A stretch of DNA of 64,000 bases from Butyrivibrio sp. (GTDB taxonomy: Bacteria > Bacillota > Clostridia > Lachnospirales > Lachnospiraceae), in contig NZ_SVFW01000017.1 in NCBI RefSeq assembly GCF_015056685.1, positions 1-64,000 of the forward strand, read 5' to 3'. Below the pieces are notes generated by a model. It had not been told where the DNA came from, ran no database searches, and saw only the letters and a program-made list of their open reading frames with translations. Of this stretch, positions 40,974-49,971 are shown piece by piece. Both the position numbers and the translations under genes were made by a program. How positions within the stretch are numbered: the stretch's first letter is position 1; every line of letters starts with the position of its first letter.

Positions 40974-41891
40974 GTGAATTATAAGAGAGCCAACAGGTCT
41001 TTCCTGTATATGATACTGGCGACACTGGCGTTTACACTGCTTATGAGCTATTGGATCATACTTACAGGAAGCAGCCTTTCAATATTTACCAATAATGCTC
41101 TTTCAGAGCTGGTGGTGCTGATCCCGGCTATCGCAGCCATTCTCTATAGTGGAGAAAAGATAACAGAGGTTATACCTTTTAAGAAAATAAAGATATCGAC
41201 ACTGTTTATGATAGCAATTTATGTTATTACACTGTTTCCACTGGTGTCTTTTGTAAATTCAGTGTCAATGCTTTTTGTGGAAAACATGGTGAGCTCTATC
41301 AGCGATGAAGTCCTTGCTATGCCGATGTGGTCAATGCTTTTGTCAATCGGTATTGTGGGTCCCTTTGTGGAAGAATTTGTCTTTAGAGGTTATATTCTTC
41401 AGAGCTATCAGAGAACAGGCCGTATAATCGGTTCTATCGTTCTGTCATCTATCCTTTTTGGAATGATGCACTTGAATTTTAACCAGTTTGCCTATGGCAC
41501 TGTAATGGGAATAATGTTCTGCCTTCTTGTTGAGGCAACAGGCAGCATTTGGTCATCATTTTTTGCCCATGCCTTGTTTAATTCCATTGAAGTTATCTAC
41601 ATGTATGCCGTACCTGACGTGGTGAGTGAGGCGGACGAAGTGCTTGCGGATTACGGAATTGGTAATGAGAGCACCTACCTGATGATAGGCATTTACTTTG
41701 TTCTCGCTGTAATATTCACTGCCATAGCTCTGTGCGTTGTCTATAAGATCGCTGATATGGAAAACAGAAAAGATTTTGTGGATAGCATACACATGTATCC
41801 AAGACAAGGCTATAGGCTTATAACTGTACCACTTATCATTGCTATGGTAATTGCAGTAGCGTGGATGATATTTGTTGCGGCCTTTTTGTGA
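40974..41891 (+). CDS. CPBP family intramembrane metalloprotease
   Basis: 305 residues with about eight membrane segments. The ABI/CAAX protease motifs are present: EEFVFRGYIL (about 130-139, Glu-Glu and Arg), HLNFNQFAYGTVMG, and HALFNSIEV. Substrate unknown; relatives process prenylated or bacteriocin-type peptides or give self-immunity. GTG start behind AAGGAG, 12 bp after cvfB, so it probably belongs to the same operon. Confidence 0.92.
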   Translation: MNYKRANRSFLYMILATLAFTLLMSYWIILTGSSLSIFTNNALSELVVLIPAIAAILYSGEKITEVIPFKKIKISTLFMIAIYVITLFPLVSFVNSVSMLFVENMVSSISDEVLAMPMWSMLLSIGIVGPFVEEFVFRGYILQSYQRTGRIIGSIVLSSILFGMMHLNFNQFAYGTVMGIMFCLLVEATGSIWSSFFAHALFNSIEVIYMYAVPDVVSEADEVLADYGIGNESTYLMIGIYFVLAVIFTAIALCVVYKIADMENRKDFVDSIHMYPRQGYRLITVPLIIAMVIAVAWMIFVAAFL

Positions 41892-41915
41892 TCAATAAGG
41901 TAAAAGAAAATGAAA

Positions 41916-41951
41916 CACCCTTGGCTGTTTGAATGGCCAAGGGCGTTTTTT
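41916..41951. terminator. Terminator between the CPBP gene and yjfB
   Basis: CCCTTGGC (41,918-41,925) pairs with GCCAAGGG (41,936-41,943), followed rightward by CGTTTTTT; leftward the run is GTGTTTCATTTT. It serves both convergent genes. Confidence 0.85.
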
Positions 41952-41963
41952 GATGGCTCGCTG

Positions 41964-42152
41964 TCAGATGCGGATGTCGATGTTTCCGCCAATATCAGGA
42001 TTTACTGACAACTCTGATACAGCATCAATGCCTGCGACCAAAGAGCTGCCTGTGTCCTCCATGACATCAAGGCTTTTTGAAAGCATGGCGACTCCCACAT
42101 CTGTCAGAATCTTGTTCTGAGAAAGGGCCATCGATAAAGCAGGAATATCCAT
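41964..42152 (-). CDS. YjfB-like putative motility protein
   Basis: 62 residues starting MDIPALSMALSQNKILTDVGVAMLSKSLDVMEDTGSSL, matching the short YjfB family (putative motility proteins). ATG 42,152 is chosen over GTG two codons upstream because AGGAGG sits seven bases before it. A sigma-28-type promoter lies 68-94 bp upstream, supporting co-expression with late flagellar genes. Exact role unknown. Confidence 0.85.
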   Translation of the reverse strand: MDIPALSMALSQNKILTDVGVAMLSKSLDVMEDTGSSLVAGIDAVSELSVNPDIGGNIDIRI

Positions 42153-42219
42153 AGGCACCTCCTGTGCGACTGCGCTCCGAAAGTACTCCGAAGGCGCAAT
42201 ATACTTTATCCTATCGTTT

Positions 42220-42246
42220 GTATCGGCACTTTAACGTAAAATGTTA
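42220..42246 (-). promoter_or_regulatory. Sigma-28 (SigD/FliA) promoter of yjfB
   Basis: Leftward TAAC (42,246-42,243), N15, GCCGATAC (42,227-42,220), against the consensus TAAA-N15-GCCGATAA: correct spacing, two mismatches in 12 bases. Confidence 0.7.
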
Positions 42247-42405
42247 ATACCAAAAACCCTGGGGCGTTTTTGTAAGTTTTGACTATGAAATTAAAAATAT
42301 ATACAAAAAAGGACTATTAATCGGTGGATTTTTTTGTACATTTATATTAAAATGCTAATGTATATAATTCAGTAGAGCATAAAAGCTCTTCAGAAAGAGT
42401 GTGAA

Positions 42406-43488
42406 ATGATTTCTAATCAAATTCTTCAGAATACCATTGATGGACTAAAAAACATAGCACATGTAGATCTTTTTGTGCTTGATATTGATGGCAAGGAGGT
42501 TGCTTCCACAAGCAGTGACGTTGTCAATGTTTCAGCTGCTGCAAGGGACTTTGTGGAATCTCCGGCTGATTCTCAGGAAATTCAGGGATATCAGTTCTTT
42601 AAAATATACGATGAGCAGAGTCTTGAGTATATTCTTATCTGCACAGGAAGCGGTGAGAATATCTATATGCTTGGCAAGATGATCGCATATCAGATCCAGA
42701 CACTTCTTGTGGCTTACAAGGAAAGATTCGACAAGGATAACTTTATCAAGAACCTTCTTCTTGATAACCTTCTTTTGGTTGATATTTACAGCAGAGCCAA
42801 AAAGCTTCATATCCAGACTGATGCCAAGAGAGTTGCCATGATCATCGAATCAATCAATGGCAGGGACAATAATGCCCTTGAGATCGCAAGGACTCACTTT
42901 GGTACAGGTACTGACTTTGTAACAGAGGTTGATGAGGACAATATCATAATCGTTAAGGATGTTACAGATATCAATAAGCCGGGAGAGATTGCAAAGGCAG
43001 CAGAAGAGATGCAGGCAGGTCTTGAAAAAGAAGGCCTTTCAGGCGTAAGGATCGCTTACGGTACAGTAGTTGGCGAGATCAAGGAAGTCAGCAGATCCTA
43101 TAAGGAAGCCAAGATGGCCCTTGATGTAGGCAAGATCTTCTTTGATGAGAGAAAGGTTATCTGCTACAGCGAACTTGGTATTGGAAGACTTATCTATCAG
43201 CTTCCTATTCCTCTTTGCAAGATGTTCATTAAGGAGATCTTTGGTGGCAAGAACCCTGACGATTTCGATCAGGAGACACTTACAACAATTGATAAATTCT
43301 TTGAGAACAGCCTTAATGTTTCCGAGACATCAAGACAGCTCTTTATCCACAGAAATACTCTTGTGTACAGACTGGATAAGCTTCAGAAGAGTACAGGATT
43401 AGATTTGCGAGTTTTTGACGATGCTATCACTTTTAAAATTGCACTTATGGTTGTAAGATACATGAAGTACATGGAAAAGTTCACTTGA
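42406..43488 (+). CDS. PucR/CdaR-family transcriptional regulator
   Basis: 360 residues. The N-terminal about 130 residues resemble a sensor domain of the sugar-diacid regulator type (VDLFVLDIDGKEVASTS). A central GGDEF-like region lacks a catalytic motif (about 135-270). The C-terminal helix-turn-helix of the PucR type is ENSLNVSETSRQLFIHRNTLVYRLDKLQKSTGLDLRVFDDA, split here for length; its core is NTLVYRLDKLQKSTGLD (about 322-338). No metabolic gene is adjacent, so the regulon is unclear; ftsEX follow 49 bp downstream. Confidence 0.87.
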   Translation: MISNQILQNTIDGLKNIAHVDLFVLDIDGKEVASTSSDVVNVSAAARDFVESPADSQEIQGYQFFKIYDEQSLEYILICTGSGENIYMLGKMIAYQIQTLLVAYKERFDKDNFIKNLLLDNLLLVDIYSRAKKLHIQTDAKRVAMIIESINGRDNNALEIARTHFGTGTDFVTEVDEDNIIIVKDVTDINKPGEIAKAAEEMQAGLEKEGLSGVRIAYGTVVGEIKEVSRSYKEAKMALDVGKIFFDERKVICYSELGIGRLIYQLPIPLCKMFIKEIFGGKNPDDFDQETLTTIDKFFENSLNVSETSRQLFIHRNTLVYRLDKLQKSTGLDLRVFDDAITFKIALMVVRYMKYMEKFT

Positions 43489-43537
43489 TCCTAAAGGTGA
43501 ATTTTTGATCTAAAAAGTTTTGTTTCAGGAGAAATTT

Positions 43538-44278
43538 ATGGAAAAAGGATATAGAAGAAAAAGGGGCACCAGGCAGATACCCGATGATGAGGTAATAACT
43601 CTTGAGAATGTTACCAAGTCATATTCCACAGGCGCACCTGCTTTAAATGGCGTCACACTTCACATCAAAAAGGGAGAGTTTGTATTCATCGTTGGAGACA
43701 GCGGTTCAGGTAAGTCTACACTTATCAAGCTCCTTTTAAGAGAGCTGGTACCAACAGACGGTGAGATAACAGTTCTTGGCTATAATCTAAGGAAGATCAA
43801 GCACAGCAAGATTCCTAAGTTCAGACGTAATCTTGGTATTGTATTCCAGGATTTCAGACTTTTAAAAGACAGAAACGTATACGAGAACGTTGCTTTTGCT
43901 CAGAGAATTGTTCAGACACCTACACGAGAGATCAAAAGAAATGTTCCATCAATTCTTGCAACTGTTAACCTTGCAGGAAAATACAAAAATAAAATAAATC
44001 AGCTGTCAGGTGGTGAGCAGCAGAGAGTTGCGCTTGCAAGAGCTCTTGTAAATAAGCCTACGATTCTTTTGGCAGATGAGCCTACCGGAAACCTTGATCC
44101 TAACAATTCATGGGAAATAATGAAACTCATGGAACAGATCAATGAAAATGGCACAACAGTTATCGTGGTTACACATAACAGAGAAATCGTCAACGCCATG
44201 AAAAAGCGAGTTATAACCATGAAAAAAGGCGTCATTATAGAAGACGAGGAAGAGGGTATGTACATCGATGAGGATTAG
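43538..44278 (+). CDS. ftsE: Cell division ATP-binding protein FtsE
   Basis: 246 residues from ATG 43,538 behind CAGGAG. ABC ATPase: Walker A GDSGSGKST (about 53-61), signature LSGGEQQR, Walker B ILLADEPTGNLD, H-loop VVTHNRE. With FtsX it forms the complex that activates periplasmic/extracellular peptidoglycan hydrolases at division. Its 3' end overlaps ftsX by 11 bases. Confidence 0.96.
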   Translation: MEKGYRRKRGTRQIPDDEVITLENVTKSYSTGAPALNGVTLHIKKGEFVFIVGDSGSGKSTLIKLLLRELVPTDGEITVLGYNLRKIKHSKIPKFRRNLGIVFQDFRLLKDRNVYENVAFAQRIVQTPTREIKRNVPSILATVNLAGKYKNKINQLSGGEQQRVALARALVNKPTILLADEPTGNLDPNNSWEIMKLMEQINENGTTVIVVTHNREIVNAMKKRVITMKKGVIIEDEEEGMYIDED

Positions 44279-45164
44279 TAGTTTCTTTTACACCATCGGA
44301 CAGGGTTTTAAAAATTTAGGCAGAAACAAGTGGTATACGCTTGCTTCTATTGCGACCATCAGTGCCTGCCTGTTTTTGTTCGGACTTTTTTATTCTATAA
44401 TCACTAACTTTGAAAACGTAGTAAAGACAGCCGAGGAAGGCGTTTCTGTAACTGTTTTCTTTAACGAGGGAACAACAGAGGAACAGATTCTTGCAGTAAA
44501 GACTGATCTTGAAAAGAGACCTGAAGTTAGGGAGATTGTTTATGTATCTGCAGATGATGCCTGGGAAGAGTTTAAAGAGGACTACCTTGGCGAATACGCA
44601 GACGGATTTACAGAGAATCCTCTGGCAGATTCAGCAAACCTTCAGATATACCTTAATGATGTATCTTTGCAGGGAGCGCTTGTAACTTATATTGAGTCTA
44701 TCGACGTAGTAAGAGAGGTTAACCGCTCTGAAGTTACAGCCAATACCTTAAGCGGTTTGAACGTGCTGATCGCATATATTTCAGCAGGTATCATCATCAT
44801 TCTGCTTTTGGTATCAATATTCCTTATCAGCAATACAGTTACCATGGGTATCGCAGTTAGAAAAGATGAGATCAATATCATGAAGTACATTGGTGCAACA
44901 GACTTCTTCGTAAGAGCACCATTCGTGGTAGAAGGCATCATCATCGGAATCATTGGTTCAATAATTCCACTTGTTATTATATATTTTGTTTATACCAATG
45001 CTATCACATACATAGCATCAAGATTTACTATGCTTTCAACATTGCTTAACTTCCTTCCTGTGCAGGTGGTATACAACAAGCTTGTACCAATCGCACTGGC
45101 CATCGGAATTGGTATTGGTTTCTTTGGTAGTTTCACAACTGTTAGAAAACACCTACATGTATAA
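44268..45164 (+). CDS. ftsX: Cell division protein FtsX
   Basis: 298 residues with four membrane segments (about 22-42, 167-190, 212-240, 268-290) and one large extracellular loop between the first two, the usual FtsX topology. N-terminus FYTIGQGFKNLGRNKWYTLASI is typical. Couples FtsE ATPase to the PcsB-like hydrolase encoded next. Confidence 0.96.
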   Translation: MRISSFFYTIGQGFKNLGRNKWYTLASIATISACLFLFGLFYSIITNFENVVKTAEEGVSVTVFFNEGTTEEQILAVKTDLEKRPEVREIVYVSADDAWEEFKEDYLGEYADGFTENPLADSANLQIYLNDVSLQGALVTYIESIDVVREVNRSEVTANTLSGLNVLIAYISAGIIIILLLVSIFLISNTVTMGIAVRKDEINIMKYIGATDFFVRAPFVVEGIIIGIIGSIIPLVIIYFVYTNAITYIASRFTMLSTLLNFLPVQVVYNKLVPIALAIGIGIGFFGSFTTVRKHLHV

Positions 45165-45187
45165 TACAAGAAGGACATCCTTTTACA

Positions 45188-46411
45188 TTGAGTTTATTGA
45201 ATAAAGTTTACAAAAACAGAATAGTTAAAGGGTTAATATGTGCAGCTACAGCAATTGCTATATTTGCAGGTAGCTGCATATCTTCGTATGCAGAAGTAAC
45301 TGAGGAGAGTATCAAGGCCAAGGAAGCTCAGATCAGCGACGCCAAAAAAGAACGCGATTCACTTAGTACAGCCAAGACCAATCTTGAGAAGATAAAAAAA
45401 GAGCTGGAAAAGAGCAAATCCGATCTTAATGCCTATATTACTGAACTTGATGCGTCACTAACTGATATTCAGACCAAGATTGATGCGCTTACTGATCAGA
45501 TCACTGAGAAGGAAGCTGAGATAGAAGAGACCACGAGAGAGCTTGAGGAAGCCGAAAGGATTCAGCAGGAGCAGTATGAGGCTATGAAAAAGCGTATCAA
45601 GTTCATGTACGAGCGTGGAGACACTATGTACATGGAGCTTCTGGTTGAATCCGGAAGCTTTGGAGATATGCTCAATAAGGCTGAGTACATTGAGATGCTT
45701 TCATCCTATGACAGGAAAAAATTAAACGAGTATATTGCTACAACTCAGCTTATTACTGTCACAAAACAGGCCCTTGAAGAAGAAAAGGCTACTCTCGATC
45801 TTGCAATGGAGGAAAAAGAGCAGGAGGAAGCAAATCTCCAGTCCCTTCTTCAGACAAAGAGTAGTGAGCTTTCCGCAGTTAAGGCTGATATTTCCAATAA
45901 AGAAGCAGCGATTGCTGAATATGAGGCCGAGATCAAGGCTGAGAACGCAACAATTGCAGCTCTGGAAAAAGAAGTTGCTGCTGATAAAGCAGCTCTTTAC
46001 AGCAGATATATGTATGACGGTGGTGTATTTACATGGCCATGTCCAAGCTATACCAGAATTTCTGATAATTTTGGTATGAGAATGCACCCGACTCTTGGGG
46101 TAGAAAAAATGCACAACGGTATAGACCTTGCTGCACCGGCAGGATCAGCAATACTTGCTGCTTACAACGGAACAGTAGTAGCTGCTGATTACAATTCCTC
46201 CATGGGTAATTACATCATGATAAACCATGGTGGCGGCCTATATACCATTTATATGCATTGTTCGAAGTTGTATGTCTCGAAAGGTACGGATGTTACTGCG
46301 GGAACCAAAATTGCAGCAGTAGGATCCACCGGAAGATCAACAGGTAATCATTTGCATTTTGGTGTTCGATTAAATGGAGCTTACGTCAGTCCTTGGAATT
46401 ACCTGAAATAA
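45188..46411 (+). CDS. Secreted coiled-coil M23 peptidoglycan hydrolase (PcsB/EnvC-like)
   Basis: 407 residues. A signal peptide (GLICAATAIAIFAGSCISSYA, split at residues about 13-33) is followed by a long coiled coil (about 36-265) and a C-terminal LytM domain with zinc ligands in MHNGIDLAAP and HLHFGVRL. The arrangement matches hydrolases or hydrolase activators driven by FtsEX (PcsB, RipC, CwlO/EnvC). TTG start with AAGGA upstream; 23 bp after ftsX. Confidence 0.92.
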   Translation: MSLLNKVYKNRIVKGLICAATAIAIFAGSCISSYAEVTEESIKAKEAQISDAKKERDSLSTAKTNLEKIKKELEKSKSDLNAYITELDASLTDIQTKIDALTDQITEKEAEIEETTRELEEAERIQQEQYEAMKKRIKFMYERGDTMYMELLVESGSFGDMLNKAEYIEMLSSYDRKKLNEYIATTQLITVTKQALEEEKATLDLAMEEKEQEEANLQSLLQTKSSELSAVKADISNKEAAIAEYEAEIKAENATIAALEKEVAADKAALYSRYMYDGGVFTWPCPSYTRISDNFGMRMHPTLGVEKMHNGIDLAAPAGSAILAAYNGTVVAADYNSSMGNYIMINHGGGLYTIYMHCSKLYVSKGTDVTAGTKIAAVGSTGRSTGNHLHFGVRLNGAYVSPWNYLK

Positions 46412-46435
46412 AAGTCTCCCGGGGATAGGAGAAAG

Positions 46436-47704
46436 ATGGATTATCAGACAGAGTTCGATGAAAAGCAGTATCAAGGAAAATTAAACAGAAGATTTATCAG
46501 CGGTATATTAGTAGGATGCTTTGTTGCACTGTTTATAAGCGCAGCTGTTGGAATGGCATATTTGTTCACATTAAATCCGGCAACTGTACAGACAGGCAGC
46601 GGAGAATCAGTTTTAAACGATGAGACACTTACCAAGATTAATAAAATAGAGTCTGTTATTGATTCAAACTTTTATAAAACTGATGTTTCTAGCGAAGCAA
46701 AGGCCAACGGACTCTATAAAGGGCTTATGGAATCCCTTGACGATCCTTATTCTGTTTACTACACAGAGGAAGAACTCACAGAGCTTATGAATGATACAGC
46801 AGGTATCTACTATGGCATAGGCGCCTATGTGAGCATGGATCAGACAACAGCACTTCCTCGCATTTCAGGAGTTATCGAGGGAACACCTGCTGAGGAAGCA
46901 GGGCTCCAGACAGATGATATTATCTATGAAGTAGATAAGCAGAGCACACAGGGACTTGAACTGAGCGAAGTGGTATCTCTTATTAAAGGTGAAGAGGGCA
47001 CCACAGTTCATCTGACACTCCTTAGAGGATCAGATCTTGAGGAGATAGAAGTTGATGTTATGCGTGCTCAGGTTTCAGTTCCTACAGTAAAGACAAAGGT
47101 TATGGATGACGGCGTTGGATACCTTCAGATCACAGAGTTTGATGAAGTTACTCCTGACCAGTTTACTGAGGGCATGGCAGAACTTAGAGCAAATGATATA
47201 AAAGGACTTATTATTGACCTTAGAAGTAATCCCGGCGGAAGCCTCACAGCAGTATGCGACATAGCAAGGCAGCTCTTACCTGAGGGAACTATTGTTTATA
47301 CTGTTGACAGGGATGGAAACAGAGAGGATTACACCTGCGACGGAACCCATGAGATCGACATTCCTGTAGTAGTACTTGTTAACAAGTATTCAGCCAGCGC
47401 TTCAGAAATTCTTTCAGGCGCTATCAAGGATTACGGCATCGGAACCCTTGTTGGAACAACTACTTACGGCAAAGGAATTGTTCAGAGAATTTTTGATCTC
47501 AAGGATGGCACAGCTATTAAGCTTACAGTCAGCAATTACTACACACCAAATGGCAACGATATCCACGGAGTTGGAATTGATCCTGATGTAGAGATTGAGT
47601 TTGATGCTGATGCTTATGCAGAGGACAAGACAGACAATCAGCTTGATAAGGCTGTTGAAGTTTTAAAAGAAGCTATCGAGGACCTGGAAGAAAAAGCAGG
47701 TTGA
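46436..47704 (+). CDS. S41 family C-terminal processing protease
   Basis: 422 residues. N-terminal membrane anchor (ISGILVGCFVALFISAAVGM, about 22-41), PDZ domain (about 115-200, ISGVIEGTPAEEAGLQTDDI), then the S41 core with the Ser in KYSASASEIL (about 320) and Lys in TTYGKGIVQ (about 344). Exported CtpA/CtpB-type protease. In the ftsEX-hydrolase operon it may process the cell-wall hydrolase; that link is inference from position. Confidence 0.93.
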   Translation: MDYQTEFDEKQYQGKLNRRFISGILVGCFVALFISAAVGMAYLFTLNPATVQTGSGESVLNDETLTKINKIESVIDSNFYKTDVSSEAKANGLYKGLMESLDDPYSVYYTEEELTELMNDTAGIYYGIGAYVSMDQTTALPRISGVIEGTPAEEAGLQTDDIIYEVDKQSTQGLELSEVVSLIKGEEGTTVHLTLLRGSDLEEIEVDVMRAQVSVPTVKTKVMDDGVGYLQITEFDEVTPDQFTEGMAELRANDIKGLIIDLRSNPGGSLTAVCDIARQLLPEGTIVYTVDRDGNREDYTCDGTHEIDIPVVVLVNKYSASASEILSGAIKDYGIGTLVGTTTYGKGIVQRIFDLKDGTAIKLTVSNYYTPNGNDIHGVGIDPDVEIEFDADAYAEDKTDNQLDKAVEVLKEAIEDLEEKAG

Positions 47705-47729
47705 CAATAAAAGAAAATAATAGTATTAT
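47701..47729 (+). promoter_or_regulatory. Sigma-A-like promoter pointing into a terminator
   Basis: TTGACA (47,701-47,706), exact 17-bp spacer, TATTAT (47,724-47,729). Initiation would be at about 47,736, inside the stem of the hairpin at 47,732-47,760. It overlaps the stop codon of the S41 protease gene. Confidence 0.5.
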
Positions 47730-47731
47730 GC

Positions 47732-47767
47732 AAAACTGTGCTACGTCTTAGCACAGTTTTTCTTTTT
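47732..47767 (+). terminator. Terminator after the ftsEX-protease operon
   Basis: AAAACTGTGCTA (47,732-47,743) pairs with TAGCACAGTTTT (47,749-47,760), with five-base loop CGTCT and T-rich tail TCTTTTT. Confidence 0.92.
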
Positions 47768-47840
47768 GGTTTAATTGCTCATTCGAGCGCTTTTTCCAAT
47801 ATTAGAAAGTTAGTTTGTTGTGTTTTTTGAAAGGAATATC

Positions 47841-48623
47841 ATGAAAGTAAAAGCGTGCATTTACACTGATGCCGGTAAGAAACGCGCTGTTAATCAGGAC
47901 TCGTCTCTTATCAAGGTAGCCAGTGCAGGGAAAATGGGAAGAATATCTTTTGTTGCTGTCTGCGACGGCATGGGAGGACTCTCAAAAGGAGAAGTGGCCA
48001 GCTGTAAAGCCATAAGAACACTTGAAAACTGGTTCCATGAAGAATTGTCTTTGATGCTTGGAATCGACGAAGATAAAATATGGGACGTTATTGAAATATC
48101 CTGGAGAAGGCTTCTTGCAGACATAAACAGGGATATAAGACGTTACGGCAAACACAGGGGGATCAAGCTTGGGACCACTTTGACAGCTCTTTTGCAGATT
48201 GGAAGAAAATACATGCTCATGAATGTAGGGGACTCGAGAATATATCTGGTGAGCAGAAAAGACGTGCAAAAGATAACCCATGACCAGAGCCTTGTCCAGA
48301 GTAAGATTGACAGCGGGGTCATGCTGGAAGATGAAGTGCAAAACAGCCAGGAAAGAAATGTTCTCTTGCAGTGTCTTGGACATGGGAGCGTTCCGCAGCC
48401 TCAGATAATAAGAGGAGACATACGGATGAGCACCACAGTTGTCGCCTGCAGTGATGGTCTTTGGAAGACCATATCGGAAAAAGAACTGTTTAGAGCCCTG
48501 TGTCCTCAGATGTGCGTAACTTCTGAGGATATGCTGGAGGAATGTAAAAAACTGACCATGACAGCAATAGACCGCAAGGAACAGGATAATATCACTGTGG
48601 CCGCCATGTGCCTGGAGTACTGA
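47841..48623 (+). CDS. PP2C-type Ser/Thr protein phosphatase
   Basis: 260 residues with the PP2C metal motifs: NQDSS near 22, VCDGMGGLSKGE (about 39-50), MNVGDSRIYLVS, ACSDGLWK, and EQDNITVAAM at the end. Cytoplasmic. AAAGGAA precedes ATG 47,841. It partners the kinase gene that follows two bases after its stop, giving a kinase/phosphatase pair. Confidence 0.93.
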   Translation: MKVKACIYTDAGKKRAVNQDSSLIKVASAGKMGRISFVAVCDGMGGLSKGEVASCKAIRTLENWFHEELSLMLGIDEDKIWDVIEISWRRLLADINRDIRRYGKHRGIKLGTTLTALLQIGRKYMLMNVGDSRIYLVSRKDVQKITHDQSLVQSKIDSGVMLEDEVQNSQERNVLLQCLGHGSVPQPQIIRGDIRMSTTVVACSDGLWKTISEKELFRALCPQMCVTSEDMLEECKKLTMTAIDRKEQDNITVAAMCLEY

Positions 48624-48625
48624 AA

Positions 48626-49636
48626 ATGGAGAGATTCAAGATACTAAAAAAGCTTGGGCAGGGCGGAAACAGCGAGGCTTTTCTTGCAAGGGACAAAAAG
48701 CGCGGAAACCTTGTGACTTTAAAGTTTGCAACGAAGGTACCTGCTTCTGTGGGCAACGGCGAGTCGGGTCCTTTTGTTGGGGAAGCGGCGATCCTACAGG
48801 AATTTGATAAAAGAAATTACAAAGAGCTTGTAAAGGCAGGAAGAATTCCCTGCCTAGTGGCCTTGGGAAGAGACTATATTGCAGTCACTTATGTGCCGGG
48901 AGAGAACCTTCTGGAAATTCTCAAGAAGAAAAGAAAACTTAAGGAGAAACAGGTGATAGGGATCGCGAAAGATCTTTTGACCATATTAAGGACGCTCCAT
49001 GAAAGCGATACTCCTATTGTTTATAGAGATTTAAAGCCTGCAAACATCATAGTAAACAGCGATGGAAAGGCATGTCTTATTGACTTTGGCGCAGCAAGAT
49101 TCTATCAGAAGGAGAGAAAGACAGATGATACAATAAATCTGGGGACCATAGGCTATGCGGCACCTGAGCAGTATGGAAACCTTGGGCAGAGTGATGAGCA
49201 GACGGATATATACTGCTTTGGAATGACTATCCTTTCTCTTTTGACAGGAATAAATGCCAAGGACTCCGATGCGCTGAGTATGGCAAGGAGCGGAGCCTTG
49301 AAAAATGTATCTCCACAGATGATGGCTGTTATAGAAAGATGCATAAAAGCTGACAGGGATAACCGTTTTAAAAGCTTAAAGGAAGTAGAAAAAGGCATAA
49401 AGATGGTACCCGGAAAAATAATTGTCATAAGGTTTTTAAGAGCAGCTTTAATTGTTGTGGTAGCTCTTTTGACCTCGGCTGCGATTACCTTTGGGGCCAT
49501 GCATGAAGAAAGAGCTGTTCAGGTGATCAAAGATGATATGGAAGTGAGGATTCCGGCAATCAGATACAGATTGTCCATTGCAAGGCAGAGAATAGCTGAT
49601 CTTGCGGATACTTTGATGAAAGAGGAAGATATATGA
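48626..49636 (+). CDS. Membrane-anchored Ser/Thr protein kinase without PASTA domains
   Basis: 336 residues. Kinase domain (1-265): Gly loop LGQGGNSEAF, Lys in VTLKFA (about 33), catalytic IVYRDLKPANIIV (about 130-142), LIDFGAARF, YAAPEQYG; all catalytic residues present. One membrane segment follows (RFLRAALIVVVALLTSAAIT, about 270-290), then a 45-residue basic tail outside, with no PASTA repeats. It differs from PrkC/IreK sensors of muropeptides. ATG 48,626 is favoured by GGAG upstream. Confidence 0.92.
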   Translation: MERFKILKKLGQGGNSEAFLARDKKRGNLVTLKFATKVPASVGNGESGPFVGEAAILQEFDKRNYKELVKAGRIPCLVALGRDYIAVTYVPGENLLEILKKKRKLKEKQVIGIAKDLLTILRTLHESDTPIVYRDLKPANIIVNSDGKACLIDFGAARFYQKERKTDDTINLGTIGYAAPEQYGNLGQSDEQTDIYCFGMTILSLLTGINAKDSDALSMARSGALKNVSPQMMAVIERCIKADRDNRFKSLKEVEKGIKMVPGKIIVIRFLRAALIVVVALLTSAAITFGAMHEERAVQVIKDDMEVRIPAIRYRLSIARQRIADLADTLMKEEDI

Positions 49637-49875
49637 TCATTTTTTTATATACATTTTTTGTGGTGCTTGGGGCACTTGTTGTAATTTTGGGCGTAGGCGG
49701 GATATTGACAGGCCTTGGCGAGAGGAATATGGATCGCGAGATCGAGGGAGAGGCCACGGCGGCAATGTGTACCACCAACCTTTTGGAGGTCAGCGGTGAC
49801 TTTTCAAGGAATACAATGGACGATTTTGTAATCGAGCAGGACATGGTATATACCTACGATTCCTTTAATCTCTAA
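49633..49875 (+). CDS. Small membrane protein linked to the kinase/phosphatase pair
   Basis: 80 residues, overlapping the kinase stop by four bases (ATGA). Membrane helix FLYTFFVVLGALVVILGVGG (about 4-23), then an acidic soluble part with EIEGEATAAMCTTNLLEVSGD. Not recognised as a known family. The tight overlap suggests it works with the kinase, as a sensor or substrate; inference only. Confidence 0.75.
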   Translation: MIIFLYTFFVVLGALVVILGVGGILTGLGERNMDREIEGEATAAMCTTNLLEVSGDFSRNTMDDFVIEQDMVYTYDSFNL

Positions 49876-49891
49876 GCTGAAGAACAAATGT

Positions 49892-49920
49892 TTGCATTAG
49901 CTGGTTGCTTGTGCTATACT
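49892..49920 (+). promoter_or_regulatory. Sigma-A promoter of uvrBA
   Basis: TTGCAT (49,892-49,897), exact 17-bp spacer, TATACT (49,915-49,920), 52 bp before uvrB. No LexA/DinR box (CGAAC-N4-GTTYG) is seen in the gap. Confidence 0.8.
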
Positions 49921-49971
49921 TCCAATACATGAAGTAGCAGATGTATCGCTTTAATTGTTTTGGAGAAAAAT

